From Parapristionchus giblindavisi (lineage: Eukaryota; Nematoda; Chromadorea; Rhabditida; Diplogasteridae), in NCBI GenBank assembly GCA_943737045.1, contig CALSFV010000006.1, positions 1,116,001 through 1,180,000 on the forward strand: a DNA stretch of 64,000 nt. The letters are read 5' to 3'. Positions 28,617 to 42,600 of this stretch are shown piece by piece. The position numbers and the translations under genes are program-made. The notes beneath the pieces were generated by a model. The model saw only the letters and a list, made by a program, of their open reading frames with translations. It was not told the origin of the DNA and searched no databases. Each line of letters opens with the position of its first letter. Position 1 is the stretch's first letter.

Positions 28617-31600
28617 TTTACATCGCTGTAGACCAATCAATATGATGCGTGAAGGCCTCATACTTCTGGAAAGAATCGGTCTGAAACAATAGATATATAA
28701 TTAAATCCATTATTTTCGTCTTCATCACAAATACAGTATCATAATACGATACAGTACTGAGAGAAGATCAAAGATTAAAATCACAACAACACATAAACAT
28801 CTTTATTCGGTATCGGTCAATCAATAATTCACTGTATTACCTTGTGGAGTTTACATCGCTGTAGATCAATAAATATGATGCGTGAATGCCTCATACTTCT
28901 GGAAAGACTCGGTCTGAAACAATAGATATATAATTAAATCCATTATTTTCGTCTTCATCACAAATACAGTATCATAATACGATACAGTACTGAGAGAAGA
29001 TCAAAGATTAAAATCACAACAACACATAAACATCGTTATTCGGTATCGGTCAATCAATAATTCACTGTATTACCTTGTGGAGTTTACATCGCTGTAGGCC
29101 AATCAATATGAGGAGCGAAGGCCTCATACTTCTGGAAAGAATCGGTCTGAAAGAATAGATATATAATTAAATCCATTATTTTCGTCTTCATCACAAATAC
29201 AGTATCATAATACGATACAGTACTGAGAGAAGATCAAAGATTAAAATCACAACAACAGGTAAACATCTTTATTCGATATCGGTCAATCAATAATTCACTG
29301 CATTACCTTGTGGAGTTTACATCGCAATAATTCACTGTATTACCTAGTTTACATCGCTGTAGACCAATCAATATGATGCGTGAAGGCCTCATACTTCTGG
29401 AAAGAATCGGTCTGAAACAATAGATATATAATTAAATCCATTATTTTCGTCTTCATCACAAATACAGTATCATAATACGATACAGTACTGAGAGAAGATC
29501 AAAGAATACAATCACAACAACACATAAACATATTTATTCGGTATCGGTCAATCAATAATTCACTGTATTACCTTGTGGAGTTTACATCGCTGTAGACCAA
29601 TCAATATGATGCTTGAAGGCCTCATACTTCTGGAAAGAATCGGTCTGAAACAATAGATATATAATTAAATCCATTATTTTCGTCTTTATCACAAATACAG
29701 TATCATAATACGATACAGTACTGAGAGAAGATCAAAGATTAAAATCACAACAACAGGTAAACATCTTTATTCGATATCGGTCAATCAATAATTCACTGCA
29801 TTACCTTGTGGAGTTTACATCGCAATAATTCACTGTATTACCTAGTTTACATCGCTGTAGACCAATCAATATGATGCGTGAAGGCCTCATACTTCTGGAA
29901 AGAATCGGTCTGAAACAATAGATATATAATTAAATCCATTATTTTCGTCTTCATCACAAATACAGTATCATAATACGATACAGTACTGAGAGAAGATCAA
30001 AGATTAAAATCACAACAACAGGTAAACATCTTTATTCGATATCGGTCAATCAATAATTCACTGTATTACCTTGTGGAGTTTACATCGCTGTAGACCAATC
30101 AATATGAGGAGCGAAGGCCTCATACTTCTCGAAAGAATCGGTCTGAAACAATAGATATATAATTATATCCATTATTTTCGTCTTCATCACAAATACAGTA
30201 TCATAATACGATACAGTAATGAGAAAAGATCAAAGATTAAAATCACAACAACACATAAACATCGTTATTCGATATCGGTCAATCAATAATTCACTGTATT
30301 ACTTTGTGGAGTTTACATCGCTGTAGACCAATCAATATGATGCGTGAAGGCCTCATACTTCTGGAAAGAATCGGTCTGAAACAATAGATATATAATTAAA
30401 TCCATTATTTTCGTCTTCATCACAAATACAGTATCATAATACGATACAGTACTGAGAGAAGATCAAAGATTAAAATCACAACAACACATAAACATCTTTA
30501 TTCGGTATCGGTCAATCAATAATTCACTGTATTACCTTGTGGAGTTTACATCGCTGTAGATCAATAAATATGATGCGTGAATGCCTCATACTTCTGGAAA
30601 GACTCGGTCTGAAACAATAGATATATAATTAAATCCATTATTTTCGTCTTCATCACAAATACAGTATCATAATACGATACAGTACTGAGAGAAGATCAAA
30701 GATTAAAATCACAACAACACATAAACATCGTTATTCGGTATCGGTCAATCAATAATTCACTGTATTACCTTGTGGAGTTTACATCGCTGTAGGCCAATCA
30801 ATATGAGGAGCGAAGGCCTCATACTTCTGGAAAGAATCGGTCTGAAAGAATAGATATATAATTAAATCCATTATTTTCGTCTTCATCACAAATACAGTAT
30901 CATAATACGATACAGTACTGAGAGAAGATCAAAGATTAAAATCACAACAACAGGTAAACATCTTTATTCGATATCGGTCAATCAATAATTCACTGCATTA
31001 CCTTGTGGAGTTTACATCGCAATAATTCACTGTATTACCTAGTTTACATCGCTGTAGACCAATCAATATGATGCGTGAAGGCCTCATACTTCTGGAAAGA
31101 ATCGGTCTGAAACAATAGATATATAATTAAATCCATTATTTTCGTCTTCATCACAAATACAGTATCATAATACGATACAGTACTGAGAGAAGATCAAAGA
31201 ATACAATCACAACAACACATAAACATATTTATTCGGTATCGGTCAATCAATAATTCACTGTATTACCTTGTGGAGTTTACATCGCTGTAGACCAATCAAT
31301 ATGATGCTTGAAGGCCTCATACTTCTGGAAAGAATCGGTCTGAAACAATAGATATATAATTAAATCCATTATTTTCGTCTTTATCACAAATACAGTATCA
31401 TAATACGATACAGTACTGAGAGAAGATCAAAGATTAAAATCACAACAACAGGTAAACATCTTTATTCGATATCGGTCAATCAATAATTCACTGCATTACC
31501 TTGTGGAGTTTACATCGCAATAATTCACTGTATTACCTAGTTTACATCGCTGTAGACCAATCAATATGATGCGTGAAGGCCTCATACTTCTGGAAAGAAT

Positions 31601-32006
31601 CGGTCTGAAACAATAGATATATAATTAAATCCATTATTTTCGTCTTCATCACAAATACAGTATCATAATACGATACAGTACTGAGAGAAGATCAAAGATT
31701 AAAATCACAACAACAGGTAAACATCTTTATTCGATATCGGTCAATCAATAATTCACTGTATTACCTTGTGGAGTTTACATCGCTGTAGACCAATCAATAT
31801 GAGGAGCGAAGGCCTCATACTTCTCGAAAGAATCGGTCTGAAACAATAGATATATAATTATATCCATTATTTTCGTCTTCATCACAAATACAGTATCATA
31901 ATACGATACAGTAATGAGAAAAGATCAAAGATTAAAATCACAACAACACATAAACATCGTTATTCGATATCGGTCAATCAATAATTCACTGTATTACTTT
32001 GTGGAG
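28617..32006. repeat. 1,695-bp seven-monomer higher-order repeat, two copies
   Basis: About 28,617-30,311 recurs at about 30,312-32,006 with an offset of 1,695, equal to five 233-bp plus two 265-bp monomers. Rare marks repeat at the exact offset: ACATCGTTATTCGG (29,030 and 30,725), CTTTATCACAAATAC, ACAGTAATGAGAAAAG and ACATCGTTATTCGATATC (30,259 and 31,954). Similarity continues to about 32,180. This is the cleanest two-copy higher-order repeat in the middle of the array. Confidence 0.87.
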
Positions 32007-32044
32007 TTTACATCGCTGTAGACCAATCAATATGATGCGTGAAG

Positions 32045-32309
32045 GCCTCATACTTCTGGAAAGAATCGGTCTGAAACAATAGATATATAATTAAATCCAT
32101 TATTTTCGTCTTCATCACAAATACAGTATCATAATACGATACAGTACTGAGAGAAGATCAAAGATTAAAATCACAACAACAGGTAAACATCTTTATTCGA
32201 TATCGGTCAATCAATAATTCACTGCATTACCTTGTGGAGTTTACATCGCAATAATTCACTGTATTACCTAGTTTACATCGCTGTAGACCAATCAATATGA
32301 TGCGTGAAG
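32045..32309. repeat. Representative 265-bp monomer (32-bp insertion)
   Basis: The anchor spacing is 265, which is 233 plus 32. The extra 32 bp lie after TTTACATCGC and are a shortened direct copy of the preceding 37 bp: AATAATTCACTG, then TATTACC, then TAGTTTACATCGC, with the TGTGG of the first copy lost. I count about 40 such monomers, all between 23.6 and 39.6 kb or between 48.1 and 62.4 kb. They are the building block of most higher-order repeats in the right half of the array. Confidence 0.88.
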
Positions 32310-33532
32310 GCCTCATACTTCTGGAAAGAATCGGTCTGAAACAATAGATATATAATTAAATCCATTATTTTCGTCTTCATCACAAATACAGTATCATAAT
32401 ACGATACAGTACTGAGAGAAGATTTAAGATTAAAATCACAACAACACGTAAACATCTTTATTCGATATCGGTCAATCAATAATTCACTGTATTACCTTGT
32501 GGAGTTTACATCGCTGTAGACCAATCAATATGAGGAGCGAAGGCCTCATACTTCTCGAAAGACTCGGTCTGAAACAATAGATATATTTTTAAATCCATTA
32601 TTTTCGTCTTCATCACAAATACAGTATCATAATACGATACAGTACTGAGAGAAGATCAAAGAATACAATCACAACAACACATAAACATATTTATTCGGTA
32701 TCGGTCAATCAATAATTCACTGTATTACCTTGTGGAGTTTACATCGCTGTAGACCAATCAATATGATGCGTGAAGGCCTCATACTTCTGGAAAGAATCGG
32801 TCCGAAACAATAGATATATAATTAAATCCATTATTTTCGTCTTCATCACAAATACAGTATCATAATACGATACAGTACTGAGAGAAGATCAAAGATTAAA
32901 ATCACAACAACAGGTAAACATCTTTATTCGATATCGGTCAATCAATAATTCACTGCATTACCTTGTGGAGTTTACATCGCAATAATTCGCTGTATTACCT
33001 AGTTTACATCGCTGTAGACCAATCAATATGATGCGTGAAGGCCTCATACTTCTGGAAAGAATCGGTCTGAAACAATAGATATATAATTAAATCCATTATT
33101 TTCGTCTTCATCACAAATACAGTATCATAATACGATACAGTACTGAGAGAAGATTTAAGATTAAAATCACAACAACACGTAAACATCTTTATTCGATATC
33201 GGTCAATCAATAATTCACTGTATTACCTTGTGGAGTTTACATCGCTGTAGACCAATCAATATGAGGAGCGAAGGCCTCATACTTCTCGAAAGACTCGGTC
33301 TGAAACAATAGATATATTTTTAAATCCATTATTTTCGTCTTCATCACAAATACAGTATCATAATACGATACAGTACTGAGAGAAGATCAAAGAATACAAT
33401 CACAACAACACATAAACATATTTATTCGGTATCGGTCAATCAATAATTCACTGTATTACCTTGTGGAGTTTACATCGCTGTAGACCAATCAATATGATGC
33501 GTGAAGGCCTCATACTTCTGGAAAGAATCGGT
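32071..33532. repeat. 731-bp three-monomer repeat, two copies
   Basis: Offset 731 equals two 233-bp plus one 265-bp monomers. Both copies share GATATATTTTTAAATCC (32,580 and 33,311) and the private CGGTCCGAAAC (about 32,800 and 33,531). The second copy has AATAATTCGCTG near 32,986 where the first has AATAATTCACTG. Boundaries are accurate to about one monomer. The flanks are closely related 233- and 265-bp monomers. Confidence 0.8.
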
Positions 33533-33779
33533 CCGAAACAATAGATATATAATTAAATCCATTATTTTCGTCTTCATCACAAATACAGTATCATAATACG
33601 ATACAGTACTGAGAGAAGATCAAAGATTAAAATCACAACAACAGGTAAACATCTTTATTCGATATCGGTCAATCAATAATTCACTGCATTATCTTGTGGA
33701 GTTTACATCGCAATAATTCACTGTATTACCTAGTTTACATCGCTGCAGACCAATCAATATGATGCGTGAAGGCCTCATA

Positions 33780-35835
33780 CTTCTGGAAAGAATCGGTCTG
33801 AAACAATAGATATATAATTAAATCCATTATTTTCGTCTTCATCACAAATACAGTATCATAATACGATACAGTACTGAGAGAAGATCAAAGATTAAAATCA
33901 CAACAACAGGTAAACATCTTTATTCGATATCGGTCAATCAATAATTCACTGCATTACCTTGTGGAGTTTACATCGCAATAATTCACTGTATTACCTAGTT
34001 TACATCGCTGCAGACCAATCAATATGATGCGTGAGGGCCTCATACTTCTGGAAAGAATCGGTCTGAAACAATAGATATATAATTAAATCCATTATTTTCG
34101 TCTTCATCACAAATACAGTATCATAATACGATACAGTACTGAGAGAAGATTTAAGATTAAAATCACAACAACACGTAAACATCTTTATTCGATATCGGTC
34201 AATCAATAATTCACTGCATTACCTTGTGGAGTTTACATCGCAATAATTCACTGTATTACCTAGTTTACATCGCTGTAGACCAATCAATATGAGGAGCGAA
34301 GGCCTCATACTTCTCGAAAGACTCTGTCTGAAACAATAGATATATAATTAAATCCATTATTTTCGTCTTCATCACAAATACAGTATCATAATACGATATA
34401 GTACTGAGAGAAGATCAAAGAATACAATCACAACAACACATAAACATATTTATTCGGTATCGGTCAATCAATAATTCACTGTATTACCTTGTGGAGTTTA
34501 CATCGCTGTAGACCAATCAATATGATGCGTGAAGGCCTCATACTTCTGGAGAGAATCGGTCTGAAACAATAGATATACAATTAAATCCATTATTTTCGTC
34601 TTCATCACAAATACAGTATCATAATACGATACAGTACTGAGAGAAGATCAAAGATTAAAATCACAACAACAGGTAAACATCTTTATTCGATATCGGTCAA
34701 TCAATAATTCACTGCATTACCTTGTGGAGTTTACATCGCAATAATTCACTGTATTACCTAGTTTACATCGCTGTAGACCAATCAATATGATGCGTGAAGG
34801 CCTCATACTTCTGGAAAGAATCGGTCTGAAACAATAGATATATAATTAAATCCATTATTTTCGTCTTCATCACAAATACAGTATCATAATACGATACAGT
34901 ACTGAGAGAAGATCAAAGATTAAAATCACAACAACAGGTAAACATCTTTATTCGATATCGGTCAATCAATAATTCACTGCATTACCTTGTGGAGTTTACA
35001 TCGCAATAATTCACTGTATTACCTAGTTTACATCGCTGCAGACCAATCAATATGATGCGTGAGGGCCTCATACTTCTGGAAAGAATCGGTCTGAAACAAT
35101 AGATATATAATTAAATCCATTATTTTCGTCTTCATCACAAATACAGTATCATAATACGATACAGTACTGAGAGAAGATTTAAGATTAAAATCACAACAAC
35201 ACGTAAACATCTTTATTCGATATCGGTCAATCAATAATTCACTGCATTACCTTGTGGAGTTTACATCGCAATAATTCACTGTATTACCTAGTTTACATCG
35301 CTGTAGACCAATCAATATGAGGAGCGAAGGCCTCATACTTCTCGAAAGACTCTGTCTGAAACAATAGATATATAATTAAATCCATTATTTTCGTCTTCAT
35401 CACAAATACAGTATCATAATACGATATAGTACTGAGAGAAGATCAAAGAATACAATCACAACAACACATAAACATATTTATTCGGTATCGGTCAATCAAT
35501 AATTCACTGTATTACCTTGTGGAGTTTACATCGCTGTAGACCAATCAATATGATGCGTGAAGGCCTCATACTTCTGGAAAGAATCGGTCTGAAACAATAG
35601 ATATACAATTAAATCCATTATTTTCGTCTTCATCACAAATACAGTATCATAATACGATACAGTACTGAGAGAAGATCAAAGATTAAAATCACAACAACAG
35701 GTAAACATCTTTATTCGATATCGGTCAATCAATAATTCACTGCATTACCTTGTGGAGTTTACATCGCAATAATTCACTGTATTACCTAGTTTACATCGCT
35801 GTAGACCAATCAATATGATGCGTGAAGGCCTCATA
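33780..35835. repeat. 1,028-bp four-monomer repeat, two copies
   Basis: Offset 1,028 equals three 265-bp plus one 233-bp monomers. Shared marks include CGTGAGGGCCTC (34,031 and 35,059), GACTCTGTCTG, CGATATAGTACTG and AGATATACAATT (34,571 and 35,599). One private difference is CTGGAGAGAATC near 34,547 against CTGGAAAGAATC in the second copy. The second copy also forms the left part of the 1,759-bp repeat, so the two amplifications overlap. Confidence 0.8.
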
Positions 35836-38496
35836 CTTCTGGAAAGAATCGGTCTGAAACAATAGATATATAATTAAATCCATTATTTTCGTCTTCATCA
35901 CAAATACAGTATCATAATACGATACAGTACTGAGAGAAGATCAAAGATTAAAATCACAACAACAGGTAAACATCTTTATTCGATATCGGTCAATCAATAA
36001 TTCACTGTATTACCTTGTGGAGTTTACATCGCTGTAGACCAATCAATATGAGGAGCGAAGGCCTCATACTTCTCGAAAGAATCGGTCTGAAACAATAGAT
36101 ATATAATTAAATCCATTATTTTCGTCTTCATCACAAATACAGTATCATAATACGATACAGTAATGAGAAAAGATCAAAGATTAAAATCACAACAACACGT
36201 AAACATCTTTATTCGATATCGGTCAATCAATAATTCACTGTATTACTTTGTGGAGTTTACATCGCTGTAGACCAATCAATATGATGCGTGAAGGCCTCAT
36301 ACTTCTGGAAAGAATCGGTCTGAAACAATAGATATATAATTAAATCCATTATTTTCGTCTTCATCACAAATACAGTATCATAATACGATACAGTACTGAG
36401 AGAAGATCAAAGATTAAAATCACAACAACAGGTAAACATCTTTATTCGATATCGGTCAATCAATAATTCACTGCATTACCTTGTGGAGTTTACATCGCAA
36501 TAATTCACTGTATTACCTAGTTTACATCGCTGTAGACCAATCAATATGATGCGTGAAGGCCTCATACTTCTGGAAAGAATCGGTCTGAAACAATAGATAT
36601 ATAATTAAATCCATTATTTTCGTCTTCATCACAAATACAGTATCATAATACGATACAGTACTGAGAGAAGATTTAAGATTAAAATCACAACAACACGTAA
36701 ACATCTTTATTCGATATCGGTCAATCAATAATTCACTGCATTACCTTGTGGAGTTTACATCGCAATAATTCACTGTATTACCTAGTTTACATCGCTGCAG
36801 ACCAATCAATATGATGCGTGAGGGCCTCATACTTCTGGAAAGAATCGGTCTGAAACAATAGATATATAATTAAATCCATTATTTTCGTCTTCATCACAAA
36901 TACAGTATCATAATACGATACAGTACTGAGAGAAGATTTAAGATTAAAATCACAACAACACGTAAACATCTTTATTCGATATTGGTCAATCAATAATTCA
37001 CTGCATTACCTTGTGGAGTTTACATCGCAATAATTCACTGTATTACCTAGTTTACATCGCTGTAGACCAATCAATATGAGGAGCGAAGGCCTCATACTTC
37101 TCGAAAGACTCTGTCTGAAACAATAGATATATAATTAAATCCATTATTTTCGTCTTCATCACAAATACAGTATCATAATACGATATAGTACTGAGAGAAG
37201 ATCAAAGAATACAATCACAACAACACATAAACATATTTATTCGGTATCGGTCAATCAATAATTCACTGTATTACCTTGTGGAGTTTACATCGCTGTAGAC
37301 CAATCAATATGATGCGTGAAGGCCTCATACTTCTGGAAAGAATCGGTCTGAAACAATAGATATACAATTAAATCCATTATTTTCGTCTTCATCACAAATA
37401 CAGTATCATAATACGATACAGTACTGAGAGAAGATCAAAGATTAAAATCACAACAACAGGTAAACATCTTTATTCGATATCGGTCAATCAATAATTCACT
37501 GCATTACCTTGTGGAGTTTACATCGCAATAATTCACTGTATTACCTAGTTTACATCGCTGTAGACCAATCAATATGATGCGTGAAGGCCTCATACTTCTG
37601 GAAAGAATCGGTCTGAAACAATAGATATATAATTAAATCCATTATTTTCGTCTTCATCACAAATACAGTATCATAATACGATACAGTACTGAGAGAAGAT
37701 CAAAGATTAAAATCACAACAACAGGTAAACATCTTTATTCGATATCGGTCAATCAATAATTCACTGTATTACCTTGTGGAGTTTACATCGCTGTAGACCA
37801 ATCAATATGAGGAGCGAAGGCCTCATACTTCTCGAAAGAATCGGTCTGAAACAATAGATATATAATTAAATCCATTATTTTCGTCTTCATCACAAATACA
37901 GTATCATAATACGATACAGTAATGAGAAAAGATCAAAGATTAAAATCACAACAACACGTAAACATCTTTATTCGATATCGGTCAATCAATAATTCACTGT
38001 ATTACTTTGTGGAGTTTACATCGCTGTAGACCAATCAATATGATGCGTGAAGGCCTCATACTTCTGGAAAGAATCGGTCTGAAACAATAGATATATAATT
38101 AAATCCATTATTTTCGTCTTCATCACAAATACAGTATCATAATACGATACAGTACTGAGAGAAGATCAAAGATTAAAATCACAACAACAGGTAAACATCT
38201 TTATTCGATATCGGTCAATCAATAATTCACTGCATTACCTTGTGGAGTTTACATCGCAATAATTCACTGTATTACCTAGTTTACATCGCTGTAGACCAAT
38301 CAATATGATGCGTGAAGGCCTCATACTTCTGGAAAGAATCGGTCTGAAACAATAGATATATAATTAAATCCATTATTTTCGTCTTCATCACAAATACAGT
38401 ATCATAATACGATACAGTACTGAGAGAAGATTTAAGATTAAAATCACAACAACACGTAAACATCTTTATTCGATATCGGTCAATCAATAATTCACT
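34979..38496. repeat. 1,759-bp seven-monomer higher-order repeat, two copies
   Basis: About 34,979-36,737 recurs at about 36,738-38,496 (offset 1,759, three 233-bp plus four 265-bp monomers). GACTCTGTCTG and AGATATACAATT repeat at the exact offset. The second copy carries GATATTGGTC near 36,980 where the first has GATATCGGTC. A third, partial copy with that same GATATTGGTC change begins near 39,277 (offset 2,490 from 36,787), so at least part of the unit was copied again. Confidence 0.82.
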
Positions 38497-39620
38497 GTAT
38501 TACCTTGTGGAGTTTACATCGCTGTAGACCAATCAATATGAGGAGCGAAGGCCTCATACTTCTCGAAAGACTCGGTCTGAAACAATAGATATATTTTTAA
38601 ATCCATTATTTTCGTCTTCATCACAAATACAGTATCATAATACGATACAGTACTGAGAGAAGATCAAAGAATACAATCACAACAACACATAAACATATTT
38701 ATTCGGTATCGGTCAATCAATAATTCACTGTATTACCTTGTGGAGTTTACATCGCTTTAGACCAATCAATATGATGCGTGAAGGCCTCATACTTCTGGAA
38801 AGAATCGGTCTGAAACAATAGATATATAATTAAATCCATTATTTTCGTCTTCATCACAAATACAGTATCATAATACGATACAGTACTGAGAGAAGATCAA
38901 AGATTAAAATCACAACAACAGGTAAACATCTTTATTCGATATCGGTCAATCAATAATTCACTGCATTATCTTGTGGAGTTTACATCGCAATAATTCACTG
39001 TATTACCTAGTTTACATCGCTGCAGACCAATCAATATGATGCGTGAAGGCCTCATACTTCTGGAAAGAATCGGTCTGAAACAATAGATATATAATTAAAT
39101 CCATTATTTTCGTCTTCATCACAAATACAGTATCATAATACGATACAGTACTGAGAGAAGATCAAAGATTAAAATCACAACAACAGGTAAACATCTTTAT
39201 TCGATATCGGTCAATCAATAATTCACTGCATTACCTTGTGGAGTTTACATCGCAATAATTCACTGTATTACCTAGTTTACATCGCTGCAGACCAATCAAT
39301 ATGATGCGTGAGGGCCTCATACTTCTGGAAAGAATCGGTCTGAAACAATAGATATATAATTAAATCCATTATTTTCGTCTTCATCACAAATACAGTATCA
39401 TAATACGATACAGTACTGAGAGAAGATTTAAGATTAAAATCACAACAACACGTAAACATCTTTATTCGATATTGGTCAATCAATAATTCACTGCATTACC
39501 TTGTGGAGTTTACATCGCAATAATTCACTGTATTACCTAGTTTACATCGCTGTAGACCAATCAATATGAGGAGCGAAGGCCTCATACTTCTCGAAAGACT
39601 CTGTCTGAAACAATAGATAT
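38497..39620. repeat. Satellite block joining the 731- and 1,759-type units
   Basis: The left part (38,497-39,000) matches the 731-bp unit, including GATATATTTTTAAATCC and ATCGCTTTAGACC as a private change. The right part matches the 265-bp-rich segment near 33,700-34,300 and then 36,790 onward. It therefore reads as a junction between differently derived blocks. The last C-type insertion before a long gap is near 39,515-39,545. Nothing non-satellite is present. Confidence 0.7.
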
Positions 39621-42600
39621 ATAATTAAATCCATTATTTTCGTCTTCATCACAAATACAGTATCATAATACGATATAGTACTGAGAGAAGATCAAAGAAT
39701 ACAATCACAACAACACATAAACATATTTATTCGGTATCGGTCAATCAATAATTCACTGTATTACCTTGTGGAGTTTACATCGCTGTAGACCAATCAATAT
39801 GATGCGTGAAGGCCTCATACTTCTGGAAAGAATCGGTCTGAAACAATAGATATACAATTAAATCCATTATTTTCGTCTTCATCACAAATACAGTATCATA
39901 ATACGATACAGTACTGAGAGAAGATCAAAGATTAAAATCACAACAACAGGTAAACATCTTTATTCGATATCGGTCAATCAATAATTCACTGTATTACCTT
40001 GTGGAGTTTACATCGCTGTAGACCAATCAATATGAGGAGCGAAGGCCTCATACTTCTCGAAAGACTCGGTCTGAAACAATAGATATATAATTAAATCCAT
40101 TATTGTCGTCTTCATCACAAATACAGTATCATAATACAATACAGTACTGAGAGAAGATCAAAGAATACAATCACAACAACAGGTAAACATCTTTATTCGA
40201 TATCGGTCAATCAATAATTCACTGTATTACCTTGTGGAGTTTACATCGCTGTAGACCAATCAATATGAGGAGCGAAGGCCTCATACTTCTGGAAAGAATC
40301 GGTCTGAAACAATAGATATATAATTAAATCCATTATTTTCGTCTTCATCACAAATACAGTATCATAATACGATACAGTACTGAGAGAAGATCAAAGATTA
40401 AAATCACAACAACAGGTAAACATCTTTATTCGATATCGGTCAATCAATAATTCACTGTATTACCTTGTGGAGTTTACATCGCTGTAGACCAATCAATATG
40501 ATGCGTGAAGGCCTCATACTTCTGGAAAGAATCGGTCTGAAACAATAGATATATAATTAAATCCATTATTTTCGTCTTCATCACAAATACAGTATCATAA
40601 TACAATACAGTACTGAGAAAAGATCAAAGATTAAAATCACAACAACACGTAAACATCTTTATTCGATATCGGTCAATCAATAATTCACTGCATTACCTTG
40701 TGGAGTTTACATCGCTGTAGACCAATCAATATGATGCGTGAAGACCTCATACATCTGGAAAGAATCGGTCTGAAACAATAGATATATAATTAAATCCATT
40801 ATTTTCGTCTTCATCACAAATACAGTATCATAATACGATACAGTACTGAGAGAAGATTTAAGATTAAAATCACAACAACACGTAAACATCTTTATTCGAT
40901 ATTGGTCAATCAATAATTCACTGCATTACCTTGTGGAGTTTACATCGCTGTAGACCAATCAATATGATGAGCGAAGGCCTCATACTTCTCGAAAGACTCG
41001 GTCTGAAACAATAGATATATAATTAAATCCATTATTTTCGTCTTCATCACAAATACAGTATCATAATACGATACAGTAGTGAGAGAAGATCAAAGAATAC
41101 AATCACAACAACACATAAACATATTTATTCGGTATCGGTCAATCAATAATTCACTGTATTACCTTGTGGAGTTTACATCGCTGTAGACCAATCAATATGA
41201 TGCGTGAAGGCCTCATACTTCTGGAAAGAATCGGTCTGAAACAATAGATATATAATTAAATTCATTATTTTCGTCTTCATCACAAATACAGTATCATAAT
41301 ACGATACAGTAGTGAGAGAAGATCAAAGAATACAATCACAACAACACATAAACATATTTATTCGGTATCGGTCAATCAATAATTCACTGTATTACCTTGT
41401 GGAGTTTACATCGCTGTAGACCAATCAATATGATGCGTGAAGGCCTCATACTTCTGGAAAGAATCGGTCTGAAACAATAGATATACAATTAAATCCATTA
41501 TTTTCGTCTTCATCACAAATACAGTATCATAATACGATACAGTACTGAGAAAAGATCAAAGATTAAAATCACAACAACACGTAAACATCTTTATTCGATA
41601 TCGGTCAATCAATAATTCACTGTATTACTTTGTGGAGTTTACATCGCTGTAGACCAATCAATATGATGCGTGAAGGCCTCATACTTCTGGAAAGAATCGG
41701 TCTGAAACAATAGATATATAATTAAATCCATTATTTTCGTCTTCATCACAAATACAGTATCATAATACGATACAGTACTGAGAGAAGATCAAAGATTAAA
41801 ATCACAACAACAGGTAAACATCTTTATTCGATATCGGTCAATCAATAATTCACTGTATTACCTTGTGGAGTTTACATCGCTGTAGACCAATCAATATGAG
41901 GAGCGAAGGCCTCATACTTCTCGAAAGACTCGGTCTGAAACAATAGATATATAATTAAATCCATTATTGTCGTCTTCATCACAAATACAGTATCATAATA
42001 CAATACAGTACTGAGAGAAGATCAAAGAATACAATCACAACAACACATAAACATATTTATTCGGTATCGGTCAATCAATAATTCACTGTATTACCTTGTG
42101 GAGTTTACATCGCTGTAGACCAATCAATATGAGGAGCGAAGGCCTCATACTTCTGGAAAGAATCGGTCTGAAACAATAGATATATAATTAAATCCATTAT
42201 TTTCGTCTTCATCACAAATACAGTATCATAATACGATACAGTACTGAGAGAAGATCAAAGATTAAAATCACAACAACAGGTAAACATCTTTATTCGATAT
42301 CGGTCAATCAATAATTCACTGTATTACCTTGTGGAGTTTACATCGCTGTAGACCAATCAATATGATGCGTGAAGGCCTCATACTTCTGGAAAGAATCGGT
42401 CTGAAACAATAGATATATAATTAAATCCATTATTTTCGTCTTCATCACAAATACAGTATCATAATACGATACAGTACTGAGAAAAGATCAAAGATTAAAA
42501 TCACAACAACACGTAAACATCTTTATTCGATATCGGTCAATCAATAATTCACTGCATTACCTTGTGGAGTTTACATCGCTGTAGACCAATCAATATGATG